A program made the position numbers and the translations under genes. Positions 7,624 through 15,425 of a stretch of 16,095 nucleotides of DNA are shown here, piece by piece; positions within the stretch are counted from its first letter, which is position 1, and every line of letters begins with the position of its first letter. The DNA is from Bacillota bacterium (GTDB lineage: Bacteria > Bacillota > Bacilli > Alicyclobacillales > SLC66), in the NCBI GenBank assembly GCA_021821225.1, contig JAKACR010000034.1, forward strand, positions 1 to 16,095, in the 5' to 3' direction. Below the pieces are notes generated by a model, which saw only the letters and a program-made list of their open reading frames with translations, did not search any database and was not told where the DNA came from.

Positions 7624-8148
7624 TTGAAGGAAACGATGGTGCGGCGCGAGTACAAGTATAAAGGGCGCGTCGTGTCGCTGCGCGTGGACGGCGTGCGGCT
7701 GCACAACGGCCGGGAGGTCACGCGCGAAGTGGTCGAACATCCCGGCGCAGTGGCGATCCTGGCGCACCCGGAACTGGACAGGGTGCTTCTGGTGCGTCAG
7801 TTCCGCTATCCGCTTGGCGAGGAACTGCTCGAAATCCCGGCTGGAAAACTCGATCCGGGCGAAGCGCCGGATGCGGCCGCCGCGCGCGAGTTGCGCGAAG
7901 AGACGGGGTACCGGGCGCGACAGATGGAGTGGCTCATGACCTTTTATTCGACACCCGGTTTTTCCGATGAGCGGCTGCACCTGTACCGCGCGACAGACCT
8001 GACCCGGGGTTACGCACAACCGGATGACGACGAATTTGTGGAGTGCGGCGAATACAGTCGCGAGGAGGTGGAAGCGATGATCGGCGCCGGACGCCTTCAC
8101 GACGCCAAGACGCTCATCGCGCTCCTGTGGTGGCTGGGCCGCGCATGA
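7624..8148 (+). CDS. nudF: ADP-ribose pyrophosphatase (Nudix hydrolase)
   Basis: Hydrolyses ADP-ribose to AMP and ribose 5-phosphate. The complete Nudix box lies at 74-96 (Gly74, Glu80, Arg88-Glu89-Leu90, Glu92-Glu93, Gly95-Tyr96), preceded by EHPGAVAIL and VRQFRYPLGEELLEIPAGKL, and followed by TFYSTPGFSDE, all typical of NudF. The start is taken as TTG 7624 because GGAGGG at 7611-7616 is 7 nt away and the length (174) and N-terminus then fit Bacillus NudF. ATG 7537 overlaps the stop of the peptidase gene as ATGA and would give 203 residues; it cannot be excluded, but the added 29 residues are Arg-rich and unlike the family. The next gene overlaps its stop. Confidence 0.93.
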   Translation: MKETMVRREYKYKGRVVSLRVDGVRLHNGREVTREVVEHPGAVAILAHPELDRVLLVRQFRYPLGEELLEIPAGKLDPGEAPDAAAARELREETGYRARQMEWLMTFYSTPGFSDERLHLYRATDLTRGYAQPDDDEFVECGEYSREEVEAMIGAGRLHDAKTLIALLWWLGRA

Positions 8149-9338
8149 TGTCGCGTTCCGGGCGGCCGTTGCAGGAGTACTATATTGACGGACATATCCA
8201 TATCGGTCGCTCGCAAGCCGGGCATGCGGTGAAAATCTCCGCCGCGCCCGGCCTCACATTGCCGAATTTGCTGGAGACGGCGGCTTGCGTCAAGGGAATC
8301 GACATCGTCGGCGTGATCGACGCGGCGGCGACGCCCGTGCTGTCCGATCTCGACGTTCTGCTGCAAAAGGGAGAACTTGCGGAACAGCGGGATGGCGGAT
8401 TTTTGTACAAGGAGCGCGTCACGCTGTTTGCGGGCGCGGAGGTGGAATTCGGCGGTCCGCGCGGCGGGGCGGCGCACTTTGGCGCATTTGCCCCTGACCG
8501 GCACTCGCTCGGCGAACTTGCCGCATGGCTGAAGGCGAGGCAGACGAATCCGGCGCTGTCGTCCCAGCGCGTCCGTGCGAGCCAGCCGTCTGAACTGGCG
8601 CGGCTTGTGCTCGGTTTTGATGGGTTGTTCATCGTCAATCACGCGTTCACGCCGCACCGCGGCCTGTACGGAAGTTGTGTCGCGCGCATGGAGGAAATGA
8701 TCGCGCCCGAGCTGGTCAGTGCGGTCGAGCTGGGACTGTCGGCTGACACGGGGATGGCGGACTGCGTCGGCGAATTGTCCGGTTTTACGTTCGTCACGAA
8801 CAGCGACGCCCATTCACTGCCGAAAATCGCCCGCGAGTACCATATCGCCGCGCTGGAGGCGCCGACCTTCACGGCTTATCGCCGCGCGCTTTCACGCAGC
8901 GGGGACGAGCGTGTGAGCGCGAATGTCGGTTTGTGGCCGCCACTTGGCAAGTACCACCGCGCCGCGTGCGCACAATGCGGCGCGGTGTGGCCGCTTGGCG
9001 CGAAAGCCTGCCCGGCGTGCGGCTGCGCGCGTTTGATCGGCGGCGTCAGCGAGCGATTGAAGGTTATCTCCGACCGGGCGGAGCCGCTTTCTCCCGCGCA
9101 CCGTCCGCGTTACATCCATCACATCCCGCTGGAATGGATTCCCGGACTCGGTCCGAAACTGTACCGCCGCCTGCTTGACGCGTTCGGGACAGAGATGGCC
9201 GTCATGAACATCGCCACAGAGGCCGACCTCATTGCTGTGGCTGGCGCGCGTATGGCCAGCCTCATCGTACGCGCCCGCGACGGACGGCTTGCGCTTGAGA
9301 GCGGGGCGGGCGGTCGCTACGGAAAGGTCATGCCATAA
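8145..9338 (+). CDS. PHP-domain nuclease, endonuclease Q-like (TIGR00375/YqxK type)
   Basis: Endonuclease Q cuts DNA 5' of deaminated bases (hypoxanthine, uracil, xanthine) and abasic sites. The 397-residue protein has the expected layout: a PHP metal site with DGHIHI (Asp15, His17, His19), Glu99 in AGAEVEF, VNHAFTPHRG (164-173) and TNSDAHS (218-224); a zinc ribbon with Cys275/Cys278 and Cys289/Cys292 (Cys294 also near); and a C-terminal helix-hairpin-helix-like part, WIPGLGPKLYRRLL (331-344) and VAGARMASLI. It starts at ATG 8145, overlapping the nudF stop as ATGATG, so translation is probably coupled. Bacilli keep this family beside nudF, which supports the call. The substrate is inferred from the family. 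Confidence 0.87.
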   Translation: MMSRSGRPLQEYYIDGHIHIGRSQAGHAVKISAAPGLTLPNLLETAACVKGIDIVGVIDAAATPVLSDLDVLLQKGELAEQRDGGFLYKERVTLFAGAEVEFGGPRGGAAHFGAFAPDRHSLGELAAWLKARQTNPALSSQRVRASQPSELARLVLGFDGLFIVNHAFTPHRGLYGSCVARMEEMIAPELVSAVELGLSADTGMADCVGELSGFTFVTNSDAHSLPKIAREYHIAALEAPTFTAYRRALSRSGDERVSANVGLWPPLGKYHRAACAQCGAVWPLGAKACPACGCARLIGGVSERLKVISDRAEPLSPAHRPRYIHHIPLEWIPGLGPKLYRRLLDAFGTEMAVMNIATEADLIAVAGARMASLIVRARDGRLALESGAGGRYGKVMP

Positions 9339-9353
9339 GGTGTACAAGTCGAA

Positions 9354-9384
9354 CCTCGATAAGAACGCGCCTCGATTAAGAACG
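9354..9384. repeat. Imperfect tandem repeat between the PHP nuclease gene and spoIIM
   Basis: CCTCGATAAGAACG (9354-9367) is followed after 2 nt by CCTCGATTAAGAACG (9370-9384), identical except for one extra T; the period is 16 bp. It lies 16 nt after the nuclease stop and about 80 nt before spoIIM. It may be a regulatory site or simple slippage in a spacer. Confidence 0.4.
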
Positions 9385-9416
9385 TGTTTCGGAGTCGGCC
9401 GCCGCGAGCGAGATCG

Positions 9417-9444
9417 TCTATGCCGCTTCCGTCTGTCATAGGGT
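9417..9444 (+). promoter_or_regulatory. Weak candidate sigma-E promoter for spoIIM
   Basis: CATAGGGT at 9437-9444 fits the CATA core of a sigma-E -10 element, with a TCTATGC segment 13 bp upstream as a poor -35. Bacillus spoIIM is expressed under sigma-E in the mother cell, which is why I looked. The predicted transcript start would lie almost on the ribosome site at 9451-9455, which weakens the call. Confidence 0.25.
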
Positions 9445-9463
9445 AGTGGCGGAGGCGATGCGC

Positions 9464-10096
9464 ATGGCAGATCGGTTCCGCACGTTCCGCGCAGGGGGAC
9501 CGGCTGTCGGAACAAGATCCGAGATTGGCCGTTCGCTGATGTTCTATGCGATCACCGATCTGGTGGGGACGGGAATCGGCGCGTGTCTGTTCCTGTCGTT
9601 GCCCACGGCGCTCCAGGATATGCTGAAAACCGCACTGCAGGGCGCCTTTGCGGGCAGCCGAACCATCTTCACGGGAGGGTGGAGCGCAGGCTACCAGGAT
9701 GCACTTGTCGGTGTGGGAATCGTGTGGCTGTTGTGGCTGGCGGGTCACTCTCCGGCAGGGGGAGGGCTGTCGACTGTCGTCGTGTTCCTGCGCGCCGCGA
9801 GCCTTGGTCTCGCACTGGCTCTTGTGCCGGCTGTCTATGGCCTGCGGGGTGCGGGATTTGATTTGCTTGCCGTCCTGCCATGGAATATACTGACGGCAGG
9901 TGCGTGCGTTGTCGCCGGGACGGCCGCAGCACTTTATGCAAGGCAGGTTCGCAGGAATTCCGGCGGACCGTTTTCTGTCCGGCTATATACGCTCTATTGT
10001 GCGGTTTATCTGCTGTGCGTGGCCGCCGTGCTTTGCGGTGGATGGCTGGAAGCGGTCACGGCCGGTCGGGTGGCAGCGCTTTTTTCGCTGCATTGA
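9464..10096 (+). CDS. spoIIM: Stage II sporulation protein M-like membrane protein
   Basis: SpoIIM is part of the mother-cell SpoIID-M-P machine that remodels septal peptidoglycan during engulfment. The product has 210 residues (Bacillus about 214) and five hydrophobic segments, roughly at 24-46, 80-96, 102-124, 133-157 and 172-196. The best local match is LLAVLPWNIL (134-143) followed by a Gly/Ala-rich helix ending in Arg, like the VLPQNLL block of SpoIIM, with a polar linker before the last segment. The rest is strongly diverged. Position supports the call: it lies between the nudF/PHP pair and yqzK-xerD, where Bacillus has spoIIM. ATG 9464 has GGAGG 8 nt before it; GTG 9446 and ATG 9458 are poorly spaced. 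Confidence 0.75.
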   Translation: MADRFRTFRAGGPAVGTRSEIGRSLMFYAITDLVGTGIGACLFLSLPTALQDMLKTALQGAFAGSRTIFTGGWSAGYQDALVGVGIVWLLWLAGHSPAGGGLSTVVVFLRAASLGLALALVPAVYGLRGAGFDLLAVLPWNILTAGACVVAGTAAALYARQVRRNSGGPFSVRLYTLYCAVYLLCVAAVLCGGWLEAVTAGRVAALFSLH

Positions 10097-10153
10097 GCGG
10101 GTGATGCGATACAGGCGGCTTGCGTCGCAGGTTGCGGACAAAACTGCGCGGGA

Positions 10154-10179
10154 GCAAGTGGCGCAAAGGCAAGTGGTGC
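10154..10179. repeat. Short tandem repeat upstream of the RNHCP gene
   Basis: GCAAGTGGCGC (10154-10164) recurs as GCAAGTGGTGC (10169-10179), one mismatch and a 15-bp period. It occupies the place where a ribosome site for ATG 10186 should be. The match is short enough to arise by chance in a 16-kb window, though less likely within the small intergenic fraction. Confidence 0.3.
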
Positions 10180-10185
10180 GGATAG

Positions 10186-10521
10186 ATGGAGACAAAAAGG
10201 TTTACGGTGCGCAACGAATCATTTCGCTGCCGGGTATGCGGCGCATGGGTGGAACCACTCCTTGCGGGCTGCCGGAATCATTGTCCACATTGCCTGCACA
10301 GCGTGCATCTGGACAAGCTGCCGGGAGATCGCGCGGCGGCTTGCGGCGGCTTGATGATGCCAAAGGCGATCTACTCCCACAGCAAGAAGGGGTATATGGT
10401 GGTGCACCGCTGTCGGGCCTGCGGTCATGAGGCGGTGAACCGGCTGGCGCTGGATGATCCGGACCAGCCGGATGATATTGCCGTGGTCCTGCAGCTTATG
10501 AGATCTACGGCAGGACTGTAG
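10186..10521 (+). CDS. RNHCP domain zinc-ribbon protein
   Basis: The 111-residue protein carries the signature that names the RNHCP family: [15 protein letters not shown] at 29-43, followed by [12 protein letters not shown] (46-57). Cysteine pairs Cys15/Cys18, Cys33/Cys36 and Cys76/Cys79 plus Cys29 and Cys53 suggest bound zinc. The C-terminal part ([18 protein letters not shown]) is also typical. The function of the family is not known to me. A TAG directly precedes ATG 10186, so the frame cannot extend, but that ATG has no good ribosome site. GTG 10207 has AAGG 6 nt before it and would remove seven residues. It stands between spoIIM and ald, where Bacillus has fur. Confidence 0.88.
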   Translation: METKRFTVRNESFRCRVCGAWVEPLLAGCRNHCPHCLHSVHLDKLPGDRAAACGGLMMPKAIYSHSKKGYMVVHRCRACGHEAVNRLALDDPDQPDDIAVVLQLMRSTAGL

Positions 10522-10561
10522 ATGGGTATTCAGGATTGAATCAAGCGGGAGGCGCCATGAC

Positions 10562-11713
10562 ATGATCGTCGGGATACCAAGAGAAATCAAAGACAATGAA
10601 AATCGGGTGGCCATCACTCCGGCGGGCGTGCGCGCCCTGTCGGCCGCCGGCCATCAAGTGCTGGTGGAGCGCGGCGCGGGCGACGGGAGCGGTTTTTTGG
10701 ACGAGGATTACCGCGGCGCGGGCGCGCTTCTCTCTTCTGATTCCGCGGAAGTGTGGGAACGGGCGGACATGGTGATGAAGGTCAAGGAGCCGCTGCCGTC
10801 AGAATACGGAAACTTCCGGCGGGATTTGATCCTGTTTACGTACCTTCACCTGGCCCCGGAACCGGCGCTCACGCGGGCGCTCATGGAAAGCGGCGTGACC
10901 GCCGTCGCGTACGAGACCATCCAGTTGGCGGATCGCTCGCTACCGCTGCTGACGCCGATGAGCGAGGTGGCGGGGCGGATGGCGGTGCAGATCGGGGCGC
11001 AGTTTCTCGAAAAATCGCAGGGCGGCCGCGGCATTCTGCTCGGCGGCGTGCCGGGCGTGCTGCCCGGCCGGGTCGTGATCATCGGCGGCGGCATTGTCGG
11101 CACCAACGCGGCCAGGATGGCGCTGGGTACAGGTGCGGAGGTCACGATTGTCGATGTCAATCCGGAACGGTTGCGCGTGCTCGACGATATGTTCGGCGGA
11201 CGCCTGCGCACTCTGATGTCCAATGAGTACAACATTGAGGAGGCGGTCCGGACGGCGGACCTGCTCATCGGCGCGGTGCTGATCCCCGGTTCGCGCGCGC
11301 CCAAGCTGGTCACGGAAAATATGGTCCAACAGATGGCCAAAGGCTCTGTGATCGTCGATGTAGCCATCGACCAAGGCGGTTCGATCGCCACGATCGACCG
11401 GGTGACGACGCACAGCCACCCGACCTACGAGAAGTTCGGCGTCATCCATTATGCGGTGGCGAACATGCCGGGAGCGGTGCCGCGCACATCCACCCTGGCG
11501 TTGACGAACGTCACGCTCGGCTATGCGCTGCAGATCGCGAACAACGGCTTGAGCGCCGCTATCGCCGCCAATCCGGCGCTCGCCAAGGGCGTGAATGTCA
11601 CCGCGGGCTGCATCACGTACGAAGCAGTGGCAAAAGGGCTGCAATTGCCGTACACGCCGCTGGACCAGGCGCTCAGCGACGGGGCGGCGCGCGTGCCAGT
11701 CAATCCGGCGTGA
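10562..11713 (+). CDS. ald: Alanine dehydrogenase
   Basis: Catalyses NAD-dependent oxidative deamination of L-alanine to pyruvate and ammonium, a catabolic step used by Bacilli during growth on alanine and in sporulation. The length of 383 residues fits (Bacillus 378). Substrate and catalytic residues fall at family positions: Arg15 (NENRVAITP), Lys75 ([10 protein letters not shown]), His96 (YLHLAP) and Asp270 (VAIDQGG). The NAD fold is marked by GGGIVG (175-180) and Asp198. The C-terminal block [18 protein letters not shown] is conserved. ATG 10562 lies 9 nt after GGGAGG. It follows the RNHCP gene by 40 nt with no clear terminator, so co-transcription is possible. Confidence 0.97.
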   Translation: MIVGIPREIKDNENRVAITPAGVRALSAAGHQVLVERGAGDGSGFLDEDYRGAGALLSSDSAEVWERADMVMKVKEPLPSEYGNFRRDLILFTYLHLAPEPALTRALMESGVTAVAYETIQLADRSLPLLTPMSEVAGRMAVQIGAQFLEKSQGGRGILLGGVPGVLPGRVVIIGGGIVGTNAARMALGTGAEVTIVDVNPERLRVLDDMFGGRLRTLMSNEYNIEEAVRTADLLIGAVLIPGSRAPKLVTENMVQQMAKGSVIVDVAIDQGGSIATIDRVTTHSHPTYEKFGVIHYAVANMPGAVPRTSTLALTNVTLGYALQIANNGLSAAIAANPALAKGVNVTAGCITYEAVAKGLQLPYTPLDQALSDGAARVPVNPA

Positions 11714-11765
11714 AGGCCGCATGCGGCGAATCGTTCTCGCATACGATGATGCGGGGGGACAGGCG

Positions 11766-11927
11766 ATGCAAAAGTGGTTTGCGGTACTTGTCTTTGCCGT
11801 CCTGAGTTGGGCGTTCTTCCTGGCGCAGCAGCACTTTTCGCTTCTGCTGGACAGAAACGCGGCCGCCATGCAAACGGGAGATCCGGTCGCGCGCGATATC
11901 GCCGACCTTTGGCTGGCGGGTCCCTGA
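11766..11927 (+). CDS. yqzK: Small membrane protein, probable YqzK/DUF4227 homologue
   Basis: From ATG 11766 the product has 53 residues: MQKWFAVLVFAVLSWAFFLAQ forms one membrane segment, followed by a short polar tail with VARDIADLW. Bacillus has a small single-span DUF4227 protein, YqzK, just before xerD, and this matches in position, size class and topology, though sequence identity cannot be judged here. A GGGGGAC at 11755-11760 is 5 nt from the ATG. An in-frame ATG at 11721 would give 68 residues but has no ribosome site. The start of xerD follows after 30 nt. Function unknown. Confidence 0.6.
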   Translation: MQKWFAVLVFAVLSWAFFLAQQHFSLLLDRNAAAMQTGDPVARDIADLWLAGP

Positions 11928-11957
11928 TGGCGTTGTGGGAATGAAGAGGGATTGCCG

Positions 11958-12875
11958 ATGGATTCATTGCTTGAATCGTTCGTGTACTACATGGCGACAG
12001 AACGTGGGCTCGCGGCCAACACCCTGGAATCTTATGAACGGGATCTCGCGGCCTATATCGGGTTTCTCGCACAGCGGGGCGTGGTGGACATCCGACAGGC
12101 CGACCGGGACGCGATCGTGGGCTATCTGCAGGAATTGCGCGTGCGCGGCCGCGCATCGGCCACCATATCGCGCAATGTCGCAAGCCTTCGCGCGTTTCAT
12201 GCTTTCCTCGCGCGAGAAGGCTTGACGGACCGTGATCCGGCGGCGGATCTCCCGTCGCAAAGACAGGTGCGTCGTCTTCCGCACGTCCTCACAGCGGAAG
12301 AGGTTGAGCGACTGCTCGCGCAACCGACGGCCGATGCGCCCGCCGGAGCGCGCGACCGCGCCATGCTGGAACTGCTCTACGCCACGGGGCTGCGCGTTTC
12401 GGAATTGATTGCGCTAAACGTGGCGGATGTCAATCTGGCCGCTTCGTTTGTGCAGTGTGTCGGCAAAGGGTCGAAAGAACGGATCGTTCCGTTTGGCAGG
12501 CTGGCGCAGGCGGCTGTGACGGAGTACCTCCGGCACGCGCGTCCGCGCATGGTGAACGATCCGACACGGACATACCTGTTCGTCAATCACCTGGGCAAAC
12601 GTCTCACGCGCCAGGGATTCTGGAAGATCATCAAAAAGTATGCGCTTTCGGCCCATATTCATGCAGAAATCACGCCGCATACGTTGCGCCACTCGTTTGC
12701 CACCCATCTGTTGGAAAACGGGGCGGATCTGCGCGCGGTGCAGGAAATGCTGGGCCACGCAGACATTGCTACAACCCAGATCTACACGCATGTGACGCAG
12801 GAGAGACTGCGTTCAGTCTACCTGAGGGCACACCCGCGCGCAACGCGCGATGGCGGAAAGGATGGGTCGCGATGA
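11958..12875 (+). CDS. xerD: Site-specific tyrosine recombinase XerD
   Basis: XerD with XerC resolves chromosome dimers at the dif site near the terminus. The 305-residue protein has the N-terminal core-binding domain (1-105, with the TERGLAANTLESYERDL motif) and the catalytic domain. All six catalytic residues are present: Arg146 (TGLRVSEL), Lys170 (GKGSKER), His241 and Arg244 (HTLRHSFATH), His267 (LGHADI) and the nucleophile Tyr276 (TTQIYTHV), within 2-3 positions of the E. coli numbering. ATG 11958 lies 7 nt after GAAGAGGG; an in-frame TTG at 11952 is possible but less favoured. Its stop overlaps the deoB start as ATGA, suggesting coupling. This is the housekeeping XerD locus and not a mobile-element integrase, given the conserved neighbours. 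Confidence 0.95.
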   Translation: MDSLLESFVYYMATERGLAANTLESYERDLAAYIGFLAQRGVVDIRQADRDAIVGYLQELRVRGRASATISRNVASLRAFHAFLAREGLTDRDPAADLPSQRQVRRLPHVLTAEEVERLLAQPTADAPAGARDRAMLELLYATGLRVSELIALNVADVNLAASFVQCVGKGSKERIVPFGRLAQAAVTEYLRHARPRMVNDPTRTYLFVNHLGKRLTRQGFWKIIKKYALSAHIHAEITPHTLRHSFATHLLENGADLRAVQEMLGHADIATTQIYTHVTQERLRSVYLRAHPRATRDGGKDGSR

Positions 12876-14050
12876 TGGCGGGGCGAGTGGTGTGGATCGT
12901 TCTTGACTCGTTGGGGATGGGGCATGCGCCGGATGCGGCGGCGTACGGAGATGACGACGCCAACACGCTCGCTCATGTGGCGCAAGCCGCCGGAGGGCTG
13001 GCGATTCCTCACATGGCCCGCCTCGGCCTGGCGCGCGCCGCCTTGCTTGACGAGTGGATGGAAAAGGAAGTAACGGGTGCGTATGGAACAATGACGCCGC
13101 AATCCGCCGGCAAGGATACGACCAACGGCCATCTGGAAATGGTGGGCGTCGTGCTGCGCGAACCGATGCCCGTGTATCCGCAGGGGTTTCCGCCGCGCAT
13201 CATGGAACCGTTTGAACGGGCGATCGGAAGCGGCACGTTGGGCAACATTCCCGCGAGTGGAACGGAGATCATCAAGCGACTTGGAGACGAACACGTCCGT
13301 ACGGGAAAGCCGATCGTCTATACGTCCGGCGACAGCGTGTTCCAGCTTGCGGCGCATGAATCTATCGTTTCCGTCGAGCGGCTGTATGAGATGTGCCGCA
13401 TCGCGCGCGAACTGCTGCAAGGACCGGACGCAGTCGGACGCGTGATCGCGCGGCCGTTTGCCGGGCCGTCCGGCGCGTACGCGCGAACGGCCAACCGACG
13501 CGATTTTTCGCTGGATTTCGGCCCGACGCTGCTGACCGCGCTGGAACGCGCGGGCGTCCCCGTCGTCGCTATCGGGAAAATCGAAGATATCTACGGTGGG
13601 CGGGGAATCGCGCGCGCCGTTCATACAAGCAGCAACCAGGACGGTGTTCGGCAGATCCTGACGGCGCTCGGGGAGTTGTCCGCGCCCGCCCTGCTGTTCG
13701 CCAATCTGGTTGATTTTGACATGCTGTACGGCCATCGCAACGATCCCGCCGGTTTTGCGCGCGCCATCGAGGCGTTTGACGACGCGCTGCCGGATATCCT
13801 GCGCCGGCTTCGGGAGGACGACGTGCTGATCATCACCGCCGATCACGGGTGCGACCCGACGACCGCTGGAACCGACCACACGCGCGAGTCGGTCCCGCTG
13901 CTCGTCTTTGCACCGTGGATGACGCGCGCGGTGGCGCTCGGCCAGCGCGCCACCTTCGCGGATCTCGGAGCGACGGTAGCCGAGTATTTCGGAGTATCGC
14001 AGGACGCGGGGACCAGTTTTTGGCCGCTTATCCGGGAGGCGCTGCGATGA
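12872..14050 (+). CDS. deoB: Phosphopentomutase
   Basis: Interconverts (deoxy)ribose 1-phosphate and 5-phosphate, linking nucleoside phosphorolysis to central metabolism. The product has 392 residues, as usual. Alkaline-phosphatase-fold metal residues are Asp12 (VLDSLGMG), Asp283 and His288 (DFDMLYGHRND), Asp324-His325 (TADHGCDPT) and His336 (GTDHTRE); NIPASGTEII (125-134) is also conserved. The phosphate-accepting loop, normally GKDTxTGHWE, reads GKDTTNGHLE at 80-89. The Thr that aligns with the phosphorylated Thr85 of the B. cereus enzyme is kept (Thr83), but the second Thr is Asn and the Trp is Leu. Two ATGs in a row, 12872 and 12875, overlap the xerD stop; pdp overlaps its own stop by ATGA. 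Confidence 0.94.
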   Translation: MMAGRVVWIVLDSLGMGHAPDAAAYGDDDANTLAHVAQAAGGLAIPHMARLGLARAALLDEWMEKEVTGAYGTMTPQSAGKDTTNGHLEMVGVVLREPMPVYPQGFPPRIMEPFERAIGSGTLGNIPASGTEIIKRLGDEHVRTGKPIVYTSGDSVFQLAAHESIVSVERLYEMCRIARELLQGPDAVGRVIARPFAGPSGAYARTANRRDFSLDFGPTLLTALERAGVPVVAIGKIEDIYGGRGIARAVHTSSNQDGVRQILTALGELSAPALLFANLVDFDMLYGHRNDPAGFARAIEAFDDALPDILRRLREDDVLIITADHGCDPTTAGTDHTRESVPLLVFAPWMTRAVALGQRATFADLGATVAEYFGVSQDAGTSFWPLIREALR

Positions 14051-15411
14051 GGGCGGTCGACGTTATTCAGGAGAAGCGCGACGGCCAAGCACACGCAACT
14101 GGCGTGCTCCATGACTGGATCGAAGATTACGCACGCGGCCGCATCCCGGACTACCAGATGTCGGCCTGGTTGATGGCCGTGTATTTTCGCGGCCTGACCG
14201 CGCGCGAGACGGCTGATCTGACGATGGCAATGGCGCGGTCCGGCGCGCAACTGGATCTGGCCCGCTTCGGCGCGCGCTCGGCGGACAAGCACAGCACGGG
14301 CGGGGTGGGAGACAAGACTTCGCTCGTGGCGGCCCCGCTCGCCGCGGCGGCGGGCGTCAAGGTGGCGAAGATGTCGGGACGCGGACTGTCCCACACAGGT
14401 GGCACGATCGACAAGTTGGAGTCGATTGCGGGGTTTAGCGCGGCGCTCACGCGGGAGCGGTTCGACCGGCAGATGGACGATGTCGGGCTGGTTATAGCCG
14501 GGCAATCAAGCGAACTGGCGCCGGCGGACAAACTGCTCTACGCGCTGCGGGACGTGACCGCAACGGTAGAATCGCTTCCGCTGATCGCGTCTTCCATCAT
14601 GAGTAAAAAACTCGCGGCGGGCGCGCACAACATTGTGCTGGATGTAAAAACTGGCAGCGGCGCGTTCATGAAAACACCCGAACAGGCTGCACTGCTCGCC
14701 GAAGCCATGGTTTCCATCGGCAGACGCGCGGGCAGACGGGTCGTCGCATTGATCACCAATATGGATCATCCGCTTGGCAATGCCGTTGGCAACGCGCTTG
14801 AGGTGGAGGAGGCGGTTCGCGCGCTGCGCGGTGAAGGCCCGGCCGATTTGACGGCGATTGCCCTGTCGCTCGCAACCGAAATGGTGGCGCAAGGCGATGA
14901 CGATCAGGCGATAAAGACCGCGCGGACAGCCGTGGAGCGTGCGCTGCACAGCGGAGCGGGCTTGCGGAAATTGCGCGATATGGTGATCGCCCAGGGCGGT
15001 CTGTGGGAGCGGGAGCAGGAGTTGCCGCAACTCCCTGGACCTGCGCCGGAAATCGGTGTCCGGAAGGCTGTCGGCGACGGATATGTGAAACGCATCGACG
15101 CGCTGGCGGTGGGGCGCGCGGCGATGTTGGCGGGAGCGGGCAGGGAGACAAAGGATGACAGCGTCGATCCGCGCACGGGCATTGTCCTGCACAAGCAGAT
15201 CGGCGAATTTTGCATTGCGGACGATACGCTGGCGACATTGTACGCGACGGATGGAAAGCGTCTGCGTCTGGCGCAGGAGGAGCTGGACCGTGCGTTTTCG
15301 CTGACCGTACACCCGGTTGAGCGGGGTTCGGCTATCCTGGCGCGTGTGGACCAAGCTGGAGTGGTCTGGCACGATTGCGGGCATGTCCGCAGGGCGGATA
15401 CGGGAGAGTGA
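14047..15411 (+). CDS. pdp: Pyrimidine-nucleoside phosphorylase
   Basis: Splits uridine and thymidine with phosphate into base and (deoxy)ribose 1-phosphate, the substrate of the upstream DeoB. The protein has 454 residues, about 20 more than Bacillus Pdp. Recognised blocks are the phosphate site KHSTGGVGDKTSL (81-93), the family signature SGRGLSHTGGTIDKLE (110-125), SSIMSKKLAAG and DVKTGSGAFMK. ATG 14047 overlaps the deoB stop as ATGA and has GGGAGG 7 nt before it. The tail after about residue 435 is polar and contributes the extra length. Thymidine phosphorylase DeoA is a close relative; Gram-positive context makes the broad-specificity enzyme more likely. The candidate promoter for dacF lies across its last codons. 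Confidence 0.93.
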   Translation: MRAVDVIQEKRDGQAHATGVLHDWIEDYARGRIPDYQMSAWLMAVYFRGLTARETADLTMAMARSGAQLDLARFGARSADKHSTGGVGDKTSLVAAPLAAAAGVKVAKMSGRGLSHTGGTIDKLESIAGFSAALTRERFDRQMDDVGLVIAGQSSELAPADKLLYALRDVTATVESLPLIASSIMSKKLAAGAHNIVLDVKTGSGAFMKTPEQAALLAEAMVSIGRRAGRRVVALITNMDHPLGNAVGNALEVEEAVRALRGEGPADLTAIALSLATEMVAQGDDDQAIKTARTAVERALHSGAGLRKLRDMVIAQGGLWEREQELPQLPGPAPEIGVRKAVGDGYVKRIDALAVGRAAMLAGAGRETKDDSVDPRTGIVLHKQIGEFCIADDTLATLYATDGKRLRLAQEELDRAFSLTVHPVERGSAILARVDQAGVVWHDCGHVRRADTGE

Positions 15412-15425
15412 AGAAGCAAACAATA
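15396..15425 (+). promoter_or_regulatory. Candidate sigma-F promoter for dacF
   Basis: GGATA at 15396-15400, a 15-bp spacer, then GCAAACAATA at 15416-15425 fit the sigma-F pattern GywTA-15-GgnrAnAnTw with one mismatch in each element and exact spacing. It lies about 35 nt before the dacF start, partly within the end of pdp. Bacillus dacF is a forespore sigma-F gene, which agrees. The consensus is taken from memory. Confidence 0.5.

Noticed and set aside
10527..10543. ATTCA/TGAAT hairpin between the RNHCP gene and ald
   Set aside because: Five AT-rich base pairs without a T-tract; too weak for a terminator.
11716..11727. Perfect 12-bp palindrome GCCGCATGCGGC just after the ald stop
   Set aside because: A few 12-bp palindromes are expected by chance in 16 kb, the hairpin would have only 4 bp, and no T-tract follows, so I do not call a terminator or operator.
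11958..12875. Tyrosine recombinase as sign of an integrated element
   Set aside because: All features and neighbours fit chromosomal XerD at its conserved locus before deoB; no attachment repeats or phage genes are nearby.
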